Positions 38,526 to 50,974 of a stretch of DNA of 64,000 bases are shown here, piece after piece; within the stretch, counting starts at the first letter, position 1, and every line of letters starts with the position of its first letter. The DNA comes from Phaseolus vulgaris. Taxonomy: Eukaryota > Streptophyta > Magnoliopsida > Fabales > Fabaceae. The position numbers were made by a program, and so were the translations under genes. Where the stretch lies: positions 36,034,023 through 36,098,022 of the forward strand of contig NC_023755.2 of the NCBI RefSeq assembly GCF_000499845.2, read 5' to 3'. The notes beneath the pieces are model-generated. The model was not told the DNA's origin. It saw only the letters and a list, made by a program, of their open reading frames with translations, and ran no database searches.

Positions 38526-40395
38526 AGAGGAAAATAGTAAAATCTATGAGCAACTCAAGAAAGCAGTGGGCCATAAACTAAGCATGTTGATGCACAACAA
38601 CTACTATCTATGTATCAATTGTAAGGACAAAACGGCACCACCCTACACCAACTCCAATCAAAATACGATGAGTCAGACCCACTCTTGGACATAGAAAGGA
38701 GAACAATTCCACGCCATATATGTCCACATCCCTCAAACACCTAACATGTTTCATGCGCATCAATTTTTTGTTCATATTAACGATTATTAATTGGTGTATG
38801 TAAGCATTAAAATAATTGATTAATTTACCTTTTAAAGAAGTTATGTCATTATAATTGTGTCATTATACAAATAGTTATAGTTGTTATTTACGACATGATT
38901 TTGACCACAGACATGAGCACGTGTTAACTAAAACTTGTTTCTGAGGACGTGCGTTCCGTAAACTCGCCACAGACACGGTTACGCTGTTTTCAACGTCAGC
39001 TTGACATGTGTGCTTATGGAAAGTTTGATAGCAACACGTTGATACACTCGAGTACACATTTCATTTTATTTGGCAAAAGTCCATTACCATAGGCTAAGAT
39101 GTTCGACACTGTCTGTCATAAATAATTAAGGAGAAAGAAGAGAAGAAGATTTGCTGCACCTGTTAGCCAAGATGAAAGTCCTTCTGAACACTATACAAAA
39201 TAGATAACTAATTTTGCTTAAATGGATTGGGTGAGAATGCCTATTGATTACTTGCGAAACAATCAATTTATGTAGGGTAAAAAGCTAAATAAATGTTGAA
39301 AGTATCGACAAACCTATAACCATGATTTAGTTCTTGATTATCAGGCAGGCAGCTAGATTAGATATAAGCATTGATTAAAATGGTCCATTTAATTGGGGTT
39401 GAATAGGAATGAGCTTATGAAAAACGATTTCTTCTATGCATTATTTAAATTCTAAGTTTGCTGATAGGGAAAATTAAGAAAAAGTACTATGCTATTTATT
39501 GATAGACTATTTTTTAGTCATAAAAAGATTGCTTACATATGTTAATTTATTCATGGGCCGGTAACACTCACTCTTGCACCTCCATATGTTCTTATGACTG
39601 TATCTTCATGCACCCCATACAAAATATGAAAATGCTTTTTTACATTCTTGTGCAAACCCCATATTTAAGATACACAAACACATTTGAAAAAAAGGCTTCC
39701 AAAATATATGCAATTCAGAAACTGAACATGCATCCAAAAAAAACTTTAATGCATAAAAAAAAAACTTACAAATTAGGTAATTCAAAAGCTAATTAAGAAT
39801 TTGGAAAATGACTTTCAGATTTCGGAATCCAAAATATTATATAGGGACATTTTTGGAAATATGAATATTTATGGAGGTGAGAGAAGAATATATGAAGGTG
39901 CAGAAAGAAACAGACCTCAACAATATGCTTGTACTTGGTTACGAACCTAGAATTTATGGGCCATCTAGACCGACCCACACTTTCTACTATACGCATGATC
40001 CATGATTGTATTTGCAAGATCTATAAAATCTATCAATTTCACCTACTACGACATTCTACTGTAAAATCTATAATTAAGATCGTAACAAGAAAACCATAAT
40101 TAAAATTTATCATTCTTACTTCAAAAACAACGGTATCTAAAAGCTGATTCATAGGATACGTGCATCGAAGGAGCATTGCGCATGTTGTATATAAATAAAA
40201 AAACAAGGGTACCTTAAAATTAGCACCGCTTAAATTATCCGATGTTGCAAAGCACTTCAAACACATGTCAATAACATGAAATACTAACCAAAAAATACTC
40301 ATCCAACAAAACTGTAGAACAATGAAAGATTCTGTCCAACCTATTACGACAATATATTAAGTGATCAGAAATTCACTGAATTTAAGAACAAACAC

Positions 40396-41966
40396 TTAAA
40401 AGACACGGTACGATTTCCCCATGGTGCTCTTCAGATACAAGCACCTAACCTGAAATAAAGAACAGATTACATTCAGACGATTGAAAGGTTAGACCAAATA
40501 TAGCAAGTAAAAGTTAACAATGCAACAGTTTTACTCAATTTAAGAGTGGACTACTCACATTCTGCCAGTTCTTTTTCAGCAGTGAGACAAGGAAGTTAAC
40601 GCTCAGTTGTACATTTTGAAAGATTTGTTTTTCATCCATGCTAACATTCCCCACAGCTACTCCCATACAGAGCACCTTCTTAAGCTGGAATTTGACCATA
40701 GCCTTAGTCTCATTAACCTTTGACTCGAGAGATTCTTGGTGAGTCACAAGGGTCGGGAACTTCCCTGCAAAGTCAGGCAAAATATTGTAATAAGCTTGAG
40801 CAATATTGACATGGAAACCAAAATATAAGAATTAGTTAAAAAGTAAATCAACTTAGAAAGGGAGTGTAAGAACTTGCTTAAGAGGATATATAGTCAGTTC
40901 AAAGATTTCTACACTATTAGTTATTAGAAACGTTAAGTACAAAGCACAATTTAACCAGAGATTAACAGATACAGAGCAATTTCTTATATCAAGTGAGCAA
41001 AACAGAAGCAAATCAACAAGTACTCTCAAACAATAATCAAACTTGCCTGCCTTGTTGAGACCAGGTCCTAGGAGACGAGGAATCTGCTTAATAACGGCTT
41101 CAGAGGCTAAAAACGCATGATACTTTTTAGCTAACTTTTTCACCAATTTCTTATTTTTGTTAAGCTTCTTCAACGCCTCAACATCCATGTAGTCCAATCC
41201 TATCTTCTCTGCCTGCAAATTTGAATAATAGACATTAATAAAACAGACCAGGCAGCAGAACAAAATTCCTCTTCATGAGTTGTAGTTACTAAGTTACAAA
41301 ATGGTGGCATTGCAAGGTAATACAAGAGCAGTCATTAAAGAGAATTATAAAAACTAGCCCCAAACAATAAAATAAGTAGCACAAGTAATGTTTCAAAAAA
41401 CATTCGGCTATGGTGACAAATAATGTTTCAATAAGACACGACTGAATTTCCGGATATGCTACAGCAAAATATTGCACCTAATCGAAATCTCAAAAAAGTG
41501 TTGGCAAATTAGAGCAACTAGTTACCTCCTCAACGTGTTGGGCATCTCCAAGCATGCAAATCTTCATCTTGGGGCGAGGAATATGAGGCAACTTAACAGA
41601 GCCACTGAAACGCTTGTCCTTTTGGGGATCATAGTTTTTCAGCCCAATTTGGAGTTCAATAGTCTCCACAAAATTCCGGTTCTTCTCTTTGGAATCACCC
41701 ATGATACCAGAGATAGCTTCCCTTAGAGCATCACTCTGAAGCTTACTGCACAGCAAACATCCATAACATATTAGAGACCACAAAGCCTAGGCTATTCAAA
41801 ATGCACAAATTTCGCCAAAGGATTTCAATTAACAGTGTCACCGCACATAGTACACAGCAGTTATCAATGAAAAACGATCAGGAGCATTACATTAACGATA
41901 AAATGGGTGAACATGCAAAGAATTTTGAACATTGACAATCATAAAACATGAAAATGAATACCTCAT
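40396..41966 (-). CDS. RPL10A: 60S ribosomal protein L10a (uL1)
   Basis: Component of the L1 stalk of the large ribosomal subunit. Five exons in phase: 41962-41966 (only ATGAG), 41526-41745, 41047-41212, 40559-40764 and 40396-40449, giving 216 residues, the usual length. Recognisable blocks are [58 protein letters not shown] and the C terminus [14 protein letters not shown]. Intron 3 (40765-41046) begins with GC, not GT: exon 3 ends GGCAG and the intron starts GCAAGT, the standard GC-AG donor; no GT donor restores the conserved frame. A first exon holding only five coding bases is common in ribosomal protein genes. The promoter has telo-box and site II motifs (listed separately). At2g27530 (PGY1) and At5g22440 are the Arabidopsis relatives from memory. 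Confidence 0.97.
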
Positions 41967-42125
41967 TTTGAAACTTGGGCTTTTCCAACTTAACGGCTAG
42001 GCGGCTACAGATCTCAGAGCTGCGAAAAAATTGCAGAGAAGAAGAAAGTGAGAATTGGAATGAGTGAAGAAAGCAGAAGGAAATGCAATAGCAAAGTCTT
42101 CTGAATAGATAAAGTACCGGAGGCG

Positions 42126-42206
42126 AAACCCTAGCTAGGGTTTGGTGCGGGCAGAGAAAGAAGTATATAACAGCCAGCCATTGATGGATATGGATTGGGC
42201 TGGGCC
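42126..42206 (-). promoter_or_regulatory. Telo-box palindrome and site II elements of the L10a promoter
   Basis: AAACCCTAGCTAGGGTTT at 42126-42143 holds two telo-boxes head to head. TGGGCT and TGGGCC, overlapping by one base, lie at 42196-42206. The pairing of telo-box and TCP-bound site II motifs is characteristic of plant ribosomal-protein promoters and fits the gene immediately downstream on the minus strand. Confidence 0.75.
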
Positions 42207-42255
42207 TAATTTATAAAAAAATGAAATGGGCTCTGCACATCGGCTAATGAATGTT

Positions 42256-42569
42256 GGCCGTTTCTTCTTCCACCTTAAGAAATGTCTTCCTGCACCCCAG
42301 AAAAATGTTTTACTCCTTTTAAAAATTATTTCTGGATTGTTTTTTCAGAATATGTTCTAGAACATATTTTTCATAACATATTTTATTAATTCTGAATTTA
42401 TCAATCCATAAATCAAAAAAATGTGTTTCAGAAAGGATACTCTGGAATAACATTTTTTTCTTACGAAACCTTTATTTCAAATTACCCAAAACTGTAAAAG
42501 GGTGACTTCAGTATTTAAAAGAATGTAAGGTGCAGGAAAAAACATGTACAGGTGCAGGAAGAAATTCCC
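42256..42569. mobile_element. Mutator-like MITE with 9-bp target duplication
   Basis: 314 bp. The left end, GGCCGTTTCTTCTTCCACC, and the reverse complement of the right end, GGGAATTTCTTCCTGCACC, form the inverted repeat; a second TTCCTGCACC copy lies just inside each end. ATGAATGTT flanks it perfectly (42247-42255 and 42570-42578), the duplication length typical of Mutator-like elements. The interior is AT-rich and non-coding. It sits about 50 bp beyond the site II motifs of the L10a promoter. Confidence 0.87.
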
Positions 42570-42879
42570 ATGAATGTTTATTAAAAAATGTTGGTAAACA
42601 TTGGTAAACTATTATGCTTATTCTTCCTGCACCTTAATGATTATTAGGTACACTCCATACTAACATTAAAAGACTAATATACCCTCCCTTGCTATATAAT
42701 GGTAGTTAAACGCTATTCACATAGTTAATACTTATGAAAATAGTTAAATTTTGTTTAAATTTAAGTATTTCTCGTATAAAAAATTGTTTATATATGCACG
42801 TAGACCTACCAAACAATAATTTGAATTTTTTGTTATCATTAATTTTTTTTACTAAAGTGGGGCTATTTTTAAAAAAATT

Positions 42880-43035
42880 ATAGTTTTGGCAAAATCGTGT
42901 CAACATGGCACTACTTCATATAAAGAAGTTGTGTCCACTTAGCACGATTTTGACCACATCAACCTAAATTGTGTTAAGTTGATACAATTTTTGTCATGTC
43001 AACCTGAATTCGTACCAAGTTGACACAACTTTGTT
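42880..43035. repeat. Short degenerate repeats near the MULE
   Basis: Three related units of about 40-55 bp (ACGATTTTGACCACATCAACC, ATACAATTTTTGTCATGTCAACC and ACACAACTTTGTTCATGTC as their ends). Such arrays often lie inside the termini of Mutator-like elements; here they may mark one side of the element whose transposase follows. Confidence 0.4.
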
Positions 43036-43379
43036 CATGTCATAAAATTTTTCTTTTTTTAATTAAATTTTTTTTATTTTTAAATAAATAAATATTATTA
43101 ATTATTTAGTTATAATTAAAATTAATTAAAATTGAGTAGTAAGTTATGTAATATTTGAAATTAACTTGATAAATAATTTTTTTCATTGAGGAATATTTGT
43201 TGTTGGTTAATTTAGGTTGTTCGTAAAATAAAATAAATGAAGGCATAAATACATAGATAAAGAAAATGAGAAAATTAATAATCAAAGTTGAGATTGAATT
43301 TTTTTATCAAGCTTGTCTGTGTAGACAAATGCTTTTATTGTGACCTTCAATTCTACTATATGAATATATTTTTTGCTTA

Positions 43380-45000
43380 TTTGGAATTGGATCATCCATT
43401 TCGTTCTGGAACGTTGAGTGCTAGATCTTTATGATTGATGTCGACGCGTTATGGGGTCAGGTAACAAATTTGGTCCGTGTAAACCAATAATCCTAATTTC
43501 GAAGTGGATTAAATTGGACCTCGTAAGCCTTGAAAATATTTTGGAGACTACATTGGGGCTACAAATGTTAGTAGTTGTGACAAAATAAACAAACAATACT
43601 TACATCTGGACAAGGCTGATGTATAGCTTGAAACTCACCACAATCACACCACAATTCATTTAATTTAATTGTGCATGTCGTTGGGTAGCGTCAAAGTTTG
43701 GTAGTCACCATGTTTTGCACGTCAAAGACTGAATTTTCTCAGTCATATATTTGCACATGACACATAGCAGATTGTGCTTCATTCTTTCGTAGAGAATCGA
43801 CTATATCTTATGGGAATTGATGTCCGGCTCACAATATGCATTGTATTTTGGTCGCTCGTTCAACAAACCAAGCATTTGTTCTTTCAAATATGATCTTAAC
43901 CAGAACACAAATCAATAAGGATTGAACCCCTTTCAAAACGGAGTTGATGCTTTCAACAAGGTTTGTTGTCATGTGCTTGTACCTCTTGCCCCGTCATAGG
44001 CATGCATCCATTTTTCCAATAGTATTTGATCAATCCAAGAGACTGCATGTGGAAATTATGCTCGCATAGCCGATAACTTTGCTTGTAGAGTTGGCTACTT
44101 CATTTCAAAACCTGTGAGAATTTCAAAAAACGTATTAATGGAAAAGGTTGTGAATTGTTTGAAGCGTGTGGTTGAAGTTAAGAAATGTTTAACCATGTTG
44201 ATTAGTTTCCGCTTTAACTCAACATTTTTAAACCTCTTGTTGAAATTGGATGCTATATGACATATGCAATACACTGAGGTTAAACCATCTTCTTCCGAAG
44301 CAACTTTTGGAGATTGTAATGTTGATAATATTGTTGTTCCTTCATCCCTAATCATGCATAGATTTGACTGAGGTGTCACATATGCTCGTAACAATTGGAA
44401 AAACCATATAAGGGTTTCCTTTGTTTCACCCTCAATAATGGCGAAAGCTAACGAAAAAATGTTTCAATTCCCATCTTGACTGATGGAAGTCAACAAAGTG
44501 TCGTGATATTTTCCAATCAAGAATGTGCCATCAACTTAAAGTATTGGCTTGCAATATTTGAACCCTTCAATGCATGGCTTGAACGACTAGAACACACATT
44601 CTAAGATGTAATTAGATTGGTCTTCAACACCATCAACAACATACGAATGAGTAAAATATTGCATTACAGTTCCAGGAGCACTGTCTTGTACAACTTAAAA
44701 CCATCTTAGAAGATTATATGATTCGTCCCAATCACCAAACTCCATTGCAATCGCTTTTTGTTTTGCTACCCATGCTTTTTTATACGTCATCGAATAACCA
44801 AGTCAATTCTTTATTTTCGCAATTAGAGTTTTTATCGGAATGGATGGATTTTCTTTGATGGAGTTGACAACAAAGGAAGCTATTTGGCTTGAGTCTAAAT
44901 TTTTGTGATAAACTAAAACAAATTTTCTCTGGAGTGTACTATTTTTGTTCATCATCTTCAATGAATTCATAAACCATATCTTTGATGATAGGTTCTTTCA
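43380..45000 (-). pseudogene. Mutator-like transposase (mudrA type), decayed
   Basis: Read on the minus strand from about 44930 downwards across frame changes and stops: IKENPSIPIKTLIAKIKN, KAWVAKQKAIAMEFGDWDES, a DDE-region block ILQVDGTFLIGKYHDTLL...SQDGNWNIF, then LAFAIIEGETKETLIWFF and the intact stretch 44095-44394 (SNLCMIRDEGTTILSTL...VYCICHIASNFNKRFKN). A SWIM zinc finger follows, WCDCGEFQAIHQPCPDV, at about 43610-43665, and a C-terminal part to about 43390. The order matches plant MULE transposases. At least several stops and shifts show it is dead. N-terminal parts may extend to about 45790 but are too eroded to claim. Confidence 0.82.
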
Positions 45001-47529
45001 CAGTGTTAGAAGAAATTCCACCAGAATACCAGGAATACATATATACCATAAATATAGAAGAAAAAAATATGGAAGGGAGTTCTTAAAGACACTCTCAAAG
45101 CAGTGTATGGAAGAATGTATGCAATGCTACTCCACCTAGTAGTGCAATGTATATATTTCAAACGATGCTTGCTTCGGGATTCATTCATTATTCCCTATAT
45201 GATTTTCTAGCATAGGTTTCCAGTGTTGAATTCAATATGCACTGATGCCATTTCAAAAATCAAGAGTTGACGTGCACAACCCAACATGATGTGCCAAAAA
45301 TTATTTTTTAAACTTTTACTATATGTGGAAAATAAAAAAATAATTGGAAAATAACATTATTTATGTACCTAAATACATATGCATGGATCGTACCAAAAAC
45401 AAAATATTTTATTATTATAATTTTGTAAAATTTGACACAATTTCTCTGCACCAATTAATGACATGTATTGAAATAAAATATATGGAGCCTCACCAACTTT
45501 AATCAACGCACTAATTGATTCTTTTTCACATGTAATTGGTCACGGGTTGACAACTTGAAACTTTGTTCTTCATTCATGTACAATCAATGGGAGAGCTTCA
45601 ATTTTCAAAGTGCATCAAGTCATGGCAGCTTTAAAGCAGATTGTTCATTGCTCACTTACAAGGCGAGCTTGAAAACAGTGTTGCAACATAGTACTTCTCT
45701 TGACCAACTTTTACCCATTGAATGGAGGCAAAAATGTCAGCATATTTGTTGGCGTGAATGAGGCTCAAATGCAGTTAAATAGCAACCTACATTCGTTTGT
45801 CAAACCACACTGGAAAAGAGAAATCCTATTACAACTGCACCTCTAACCTACTAGTGCCCACAATGTTGAAGGAACTCATCTTCCACTTCAACTTGTAGAG
45901 TTCTTCATTCCAGCTAAGTTCTGCTAACTCAGAGTGATTCATAGTCTCCATAGTACATCTTGTAAGTTCACATCAACTTGTGAGAATTTACACATACTTC
46001 ATTTGGATTGCTTAAAGATATTAGTGTATCATAATTTTAAAAAATTTATGTGTAATAAATTTTAAAAAATTAAAATAACTTTTAGAAACATTAATATAAT
46101 GTACCCTTTTTTTTTATACTTTAATATAAATTGGTCGTGGAGGGTGATGGATATGTACCTTTTGTATACTTTCAGTTAAGTAAGATTTAAAAAAATAAAG
46201 CAAATAGATTTAAAAAAATCCATTACACAGTAGTGCAATTGTTTATAATTTAACTATTTGTAATTCATTACAGAAGTGCAATGGTTTATATGATTTAACT
46301 TATTCATAATATATATAATTATTTTACGATTAACTAATTATTTCAAAATAATTACAATAATTATAACTTTTCATACTTTAATATAAATGAGATTTAAAAA
46401 AATAAAGTAAATATAGGTTTAAAAAATTCCATTACTTGATTTGTGATACAATTTTTCTTTACTGGTTGAGATAAAAAAAATTCAACCATTTGTGATTAAT
46501 TACGATACTGTAAATTTTATATTATTTAACTTATTGATAATATATATAATTATAATTATTTAAAAATAATTACAATAATTATGGAACCTTTTTTTATGGC
46601 ATCCAAAAATCATCTCCCTCACAATATGTCTTTATTGTGCCCTCAAAATAAGCATGTGACTGAGTTCATTTGGGAGGGTAACGATCAATTACTACGATCA
46701 ATATGACATGCCATCTGGGTTATCACTCACCTCCAATTTGTAGATCCTTGAGTCGTCCATATGATAAATGTAGTTGGGTTTGGACATCTATTAACAACCC
46801 CCTCCATCGATATTAACCATCACTTGATAACAACACTAGTTGAGAGGTAGAGTACAAAGACTCATACTTTTCATTTTTCACATGTAGAGTCCACAATCAC
46901 ATTACAAGATGTGGCTCTACAATTAGATATTTCCATCAATAGTGAACCTATCATTGGATTCACAAGTGGGGACATGGTTGAAGCGTGTCAATACTTGTTA
47001 GTGTCCATCCCTCCCTCAAATGTAATTAAAAGGAATACCATAAACTTATCATGGTTGAACAACAACTTTCAGCAATTGTCGGTTGATGTTATGGATGGTG
47101 TCATCGCTCAGCATGTTAGAGCACATATTCTTTCATTAATTGGGAGTTTGTTGATGGCAGACACATCAACAAGTAGAGTACATCTAATGTATATGTTATT
47201 ATTAGTTGACTTGACCCATGTCGCTACTTATAGTTGGAGTTTAACTGTCTTAGTGTGTCTTTCGTGCATTAGATCACGAAATTGACTATCACCAAGACAA
47301 CATAGGAGGTTGTATGCTACTATTATAGTATTGGGCTTGGGAATGGATTAAAACCTTTTTCCCAATATTGAGCCATTAACTCCTGAGGACATTACCGTCA
47401 GACATGGTTTCCCACTAGCAAAAAGGTATATTTTGATTTATGAGTTCATGTATACAAATGAACATTGATGTCCAATGTTAATAGATTTGTTGTTTATACA
47501 AGGTGGTATTATGCACCGTCACAAAAGTA

Positions 47530-48480
47530 CACTACTGCAAAAAACATCTTTAACAACGGTTAAAAAAAGCATTTAAAGACAGTTCTAAAACCAACGTTAA
47601 TTTGAGTGTCGTTATAAATCAACAGTTTATAACAACGATTTTAGAACCGTTATAAGTGAATATTTACGAAACTTCTAAAACTCGTCGCTAATTCAACAAA
47701 TAATAGATAAAAGAATAAAAATTTGAAGTGGATGAGGTGTTCGGTGGCCTGAAACTCTGGTGTGGGAGGGTTGGGTGTCGAGGTCGCCGTTGGGCTTGGA
47801 GATCACGGTTGGGGCGGTGTCGCGTAAAGCTGGAATGCAGAGCTGACGTGTTTTCAATGTGGTGCGGATGGGGCTGAGGGCAAAGGTTGCGGTGTCGCGC
47901 GAGCTTCCACTTTTTCGGAGCAGTGCAGCTAGAGTGGGGTCGCGCTACTGGAGTGATGGAGGTTGCGTGGTGTGATAAGGGTTACGCGGCGACAGTTTCA
48001 CTGTGCCGTGGAGGTTACATAGTGACGGTTTCGTGATGTGGTGGAGGTCGCGGTTGGAATGTGGTGGAGAGAGGAGTGTGTAAGAGTAAGAGTGAGAGTG
48101 AGAGAAGTGAATGAATTAAGAAGAATGAGCACGGGACAAAAAAGAGGGAGATGCATAGGACTCAACATTTTTCAATTTTTTTTTTACACTTTTTAACGAC
48201 TATTCCTCTAAGAACTAACTGTCTTTATATCTCTCTTAAAATAATTTTTAACGACAATTCCTTCAAGAATTGTCTTTATATCTCTCTTAAAATAGTTTAT
48301 AATGACGGTTCTTCCCAAAATCGTCTTTATATCTTTCTCAAAATAGTTTTTAACGACGCTTATGGGGTAACTGTCATTAAAAACACAATATAATTATGAA
48401 ATTGTCATTGCTCTTTTTTAAGATAGTTTTCTACTTACCATCTTTATATGGAGTCGTGGTTTTGATATTTTGTACTAGTG
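47530..48480. mobile_element. Non-autonomous CACTA element with 3-bp target duplication
   Basis: 951 bp. The left end reads CACTACTGCAAAAAACATC and the reverse complement of the right end CACTAGTACAAAATATCAA. GTA flanks it on both sides (47527-47529 and 48481-48483), the target size of CACTA (En/Spm) transposons. Both subterminal regions contain repeated ACGGTT/ACGACAATT motifs. The centre (about 47720-48070) is GC-rich and lacks an open frame, possibly captured host DNA. It interrupts the plant-mobile-domain pseudogene. Confidence 0.92.
48190..48400. repeat. Subterminal tandem repeats of the CACTA element
   Basis: Three to four units of about 54 bp, each containing TTAACGAC..ATTCCT..AAGAA, CTGTCTTTATATCTCTCTTA-type sequence and AAAATAGTTTT. 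Such arrays are transposase-binding regions in CACTA elements. Confidence 0.8.
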
Positions 48481-49095
48481 GTACCACCTACTTACGAGGA
48501 CAGTTAGTTTGACATGGAAGACAATTGATAATTTATAGCAAAAAAAGGTTTGTAAAAGCATCAATTTATATTCTGAATCCAATGTTTAAGTATATATTTT
48601 GTCCATACTAATGCCAAATATTTTGTAGTTTAAGGTTTAGGGATTAGTCTTATGGACTTCATACAGCAGGCCAGACGCCGTTGTATTTATTACTGATGAA
48701 GTTTCTCCAGTTAGTAGGACAATTGTTCCTCTTATTTGTTTTGCCATCGTTGAATTTCAGCAAGCTGATCGAGTTATGTGACAACTTGGTTTTCGACAAG
48801 GTATTCCATTAGATGAGTTGCACAAAGAAGATATGAAGGGCAGAACAAAAAGATATTGGTCGGAATACCATCAGTGGTAGATAGTAATGTGGATTGATAG
48901 ACATAATCGTCTAATAAAAGGCATTCAATTTAATGGTAATGTTCACTTGCATGATTCCACAATATACATGCAATGGTACATTAGCCATACTATCCGTTAC
49001 ATATTGGCTTAGGAATCGTCGTCTGACGATGATGTAAGTTAATTCATATTCATGCATTTTACTTTTAACAATATCAACATGTTTATATTGAAGTT

Positions 49096-50974
49096 TTTTT
49101 TATCAGCAAAGAATAAATAAAATAAATTGAGGCACTTCAGTGGTGCTTAAACCCTTATACAAATAATATCAACACAAACTTCTTATCCCCCAACCAACTA
49201 GGGATCCCATAGACATTACAACACATCAACCACATTAACATACCATAACAGGATACGAGAGCACATCAATATACAATTACATCAACCTTCCAAAGGAACA
49301 CATTCTCAAGACAAGACACAAAAGTCCAACAACTAAACTCAGTCTTTTCCAGCAAACAGAAGTAAACCAAACACCCAAGTGCCAAACCCATCAAGCCGAC
49401 CTTGCGATGAGGATATAGAAGCCAAAAAAACCTGCACAAAACACACCATGTCTTCCATATCTGAACAAGTCATTAAATAAAAACCACCAACACCAATCTC
49501 TCAAATATCTCATATAACATAAAGGTTCAAAACACCAATCCGAGTAGGATAAATCAATCAATATTTCCTTTACCGTAACCCAAGACCAAAATCTTCACAC
49601 AGACCCTGCCAGGAAGAAACAAAAGCCAAGAAAACATGCACAAAACACACCACAACTGTCAAACCTGGATAAAACGTTAAACATAAATTACCAAACATCA
49701 AACTCTCAAATATTTCATACAATAAAGGGGTTACAAACACCAATCCGAGTAAAAGAAATAAGTCAATTTTTCCTTTACCGTAATTCAAGACCAATTCTTC
49801 CTTTGTGCCACAATAAAAACCTCAACTAGATCAACACACTCATTCTTAAAAACCACCATATTCCTATGATTCCAAATTTCACCTATAAAAAACCTACCCA
49901 AATCCCCCCAGCACCTAGCAATAACATGTTTCAAACCTACAGATTTAAACATCTTAAAGTGCATTTGTATATCACAATGTAATACCAAAGAAATCTCCAG
50001 CCACTCGAAACGCAGTCCCCAAATTCTTCCAGAGACCCTACACAAAAAAATGACTTACCGTTTCTTCTTCCACACCACATAAGGGACAACAGTCACGCAT
50101 CGGATAAATACCATGCCTCAAAATATTGTCCTTAGTGGCAATTGCTTTAGATAACACCCTCAAAGCCGTAATTTTTGCCGAGGGTAAGATCTTTAGATTC
50201 CATAACTCCACGAATAAGTCTTCATACCTTGTAGACTCCTCCCCCAAAAGAATATTATGGGCTTCCTGAACAAAGAAGTTTGTAGATTCTACATTCCTCC
50301 AAAACCATTTATCGGTCGTACCTTCACATTTTCTTAATAACCTCTTGTTATCCAACACTTGCGATAGAAGTTCAGCCTGACTAGATTCCCACACAAAAAA
50401 AGTCATTCTCCAACTCAACTTCCACACCCATCTATTATTATTCCAAATCCCAACTTGTGACAAAGTGCGACCAATATCTAAGGAAATCGAAAATAGTCTA
50501 GGAACTTTTTTCCATTAAAGGAATATTGTCAACCCACTTATCCTCTCAGAACCTAATTCTTTCTCCATCTCCTACTTTCCACCTTCCTCTGTCATCAAAG
50601 TCATTACCCCATTCCTCTAGATTCCAAACTTTCCTTATGTCCCTCCACCACATCGACTCCATACAATTATGAACTTGGGACCTTAAGACCCTTCAAACAC
50701 CATACTTAGAATATAGGATATCCTTCCATAAACTTCTCTCTTTAGACTTAAGTCTCCAAATCCATTTCCCCAAAATAGCCAAGTTAAACTTTCTTACATC
50801 AATAACCCCTAAGCCAACTTTATCTTTCGACTCACAAACCTTGTCCCACACCACCCAGGCAATTTTTCTATTCTCTGAGCCCCAATCCCACAAAAAACTC
50901 TTTTGTATCTTTTTCACTTCCTTCACCACTGTAGCCGACATACAAAAGAAGGACATGTAAAATAACGGCAAAGA
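49096..50974 (-). mobile_element. 5'-truncated LINE with 17-bp target duplication
   Basis: ATGTTTATATTGAAGTT occurs at 49079-49095 and again at 50975-50991, directly bounding the insert. On the minus strand the element opens with the C-terminal part of a reverse transcriptase (51034 down to 50693: YMSFFCMSATVVKEVKKIQK, LGVIDVRKFNLAILGKWIWR), continues with the zinc-binding domain (50463-50038: DCCPLCGVEEETVSHFF), and ends with a tail whose A-run is seen as T at 49096-49102. Endonuclease and most of the reverse transcriptase are missing. Frames are broken by several shifts. It lies in an intron of the plant-mobile-domain pseudogene. Confidence 0.92.
49421..49795. repeat. Tandem duplication in the LINE 3' region
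   Basis: Two copies with a 203-bp period begin at 49421 and 49624. Shared blocks include CTGCACAAAACACACC/ATGCACAAAACACACC, AACACCAATCCGAGTA and TTTCCTTTACCGTAA. They are diverged by about a tenth to a fifth by eye, so the duplication predates or accompanied amplification of the LINE family. Confidence 0.8.

Larger units (their letters stand above)
28651..40395. other. 11.7-kb gene-poor region
   Basis: No gene could be supported. It holds a complete TRIM, a truncated fold-back CACTA MITE, two MITE-like inverted structures (listed separately), a small GC-rich island at 32210-32340, and a short direct repeat near 35485-35540 (AAACTTTATAAACTGACCAT twice). The last 1.2 kb is downstream of the L10a gene. 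Confidence 0.55.

Noticed and set aside
45555..45761. 68-codon plus-strand frame between the MULE and mobile-domain pseudogenes
   Set aside because: Antisense to what may be the eroded N-terminal part of the transposase; no independent support.
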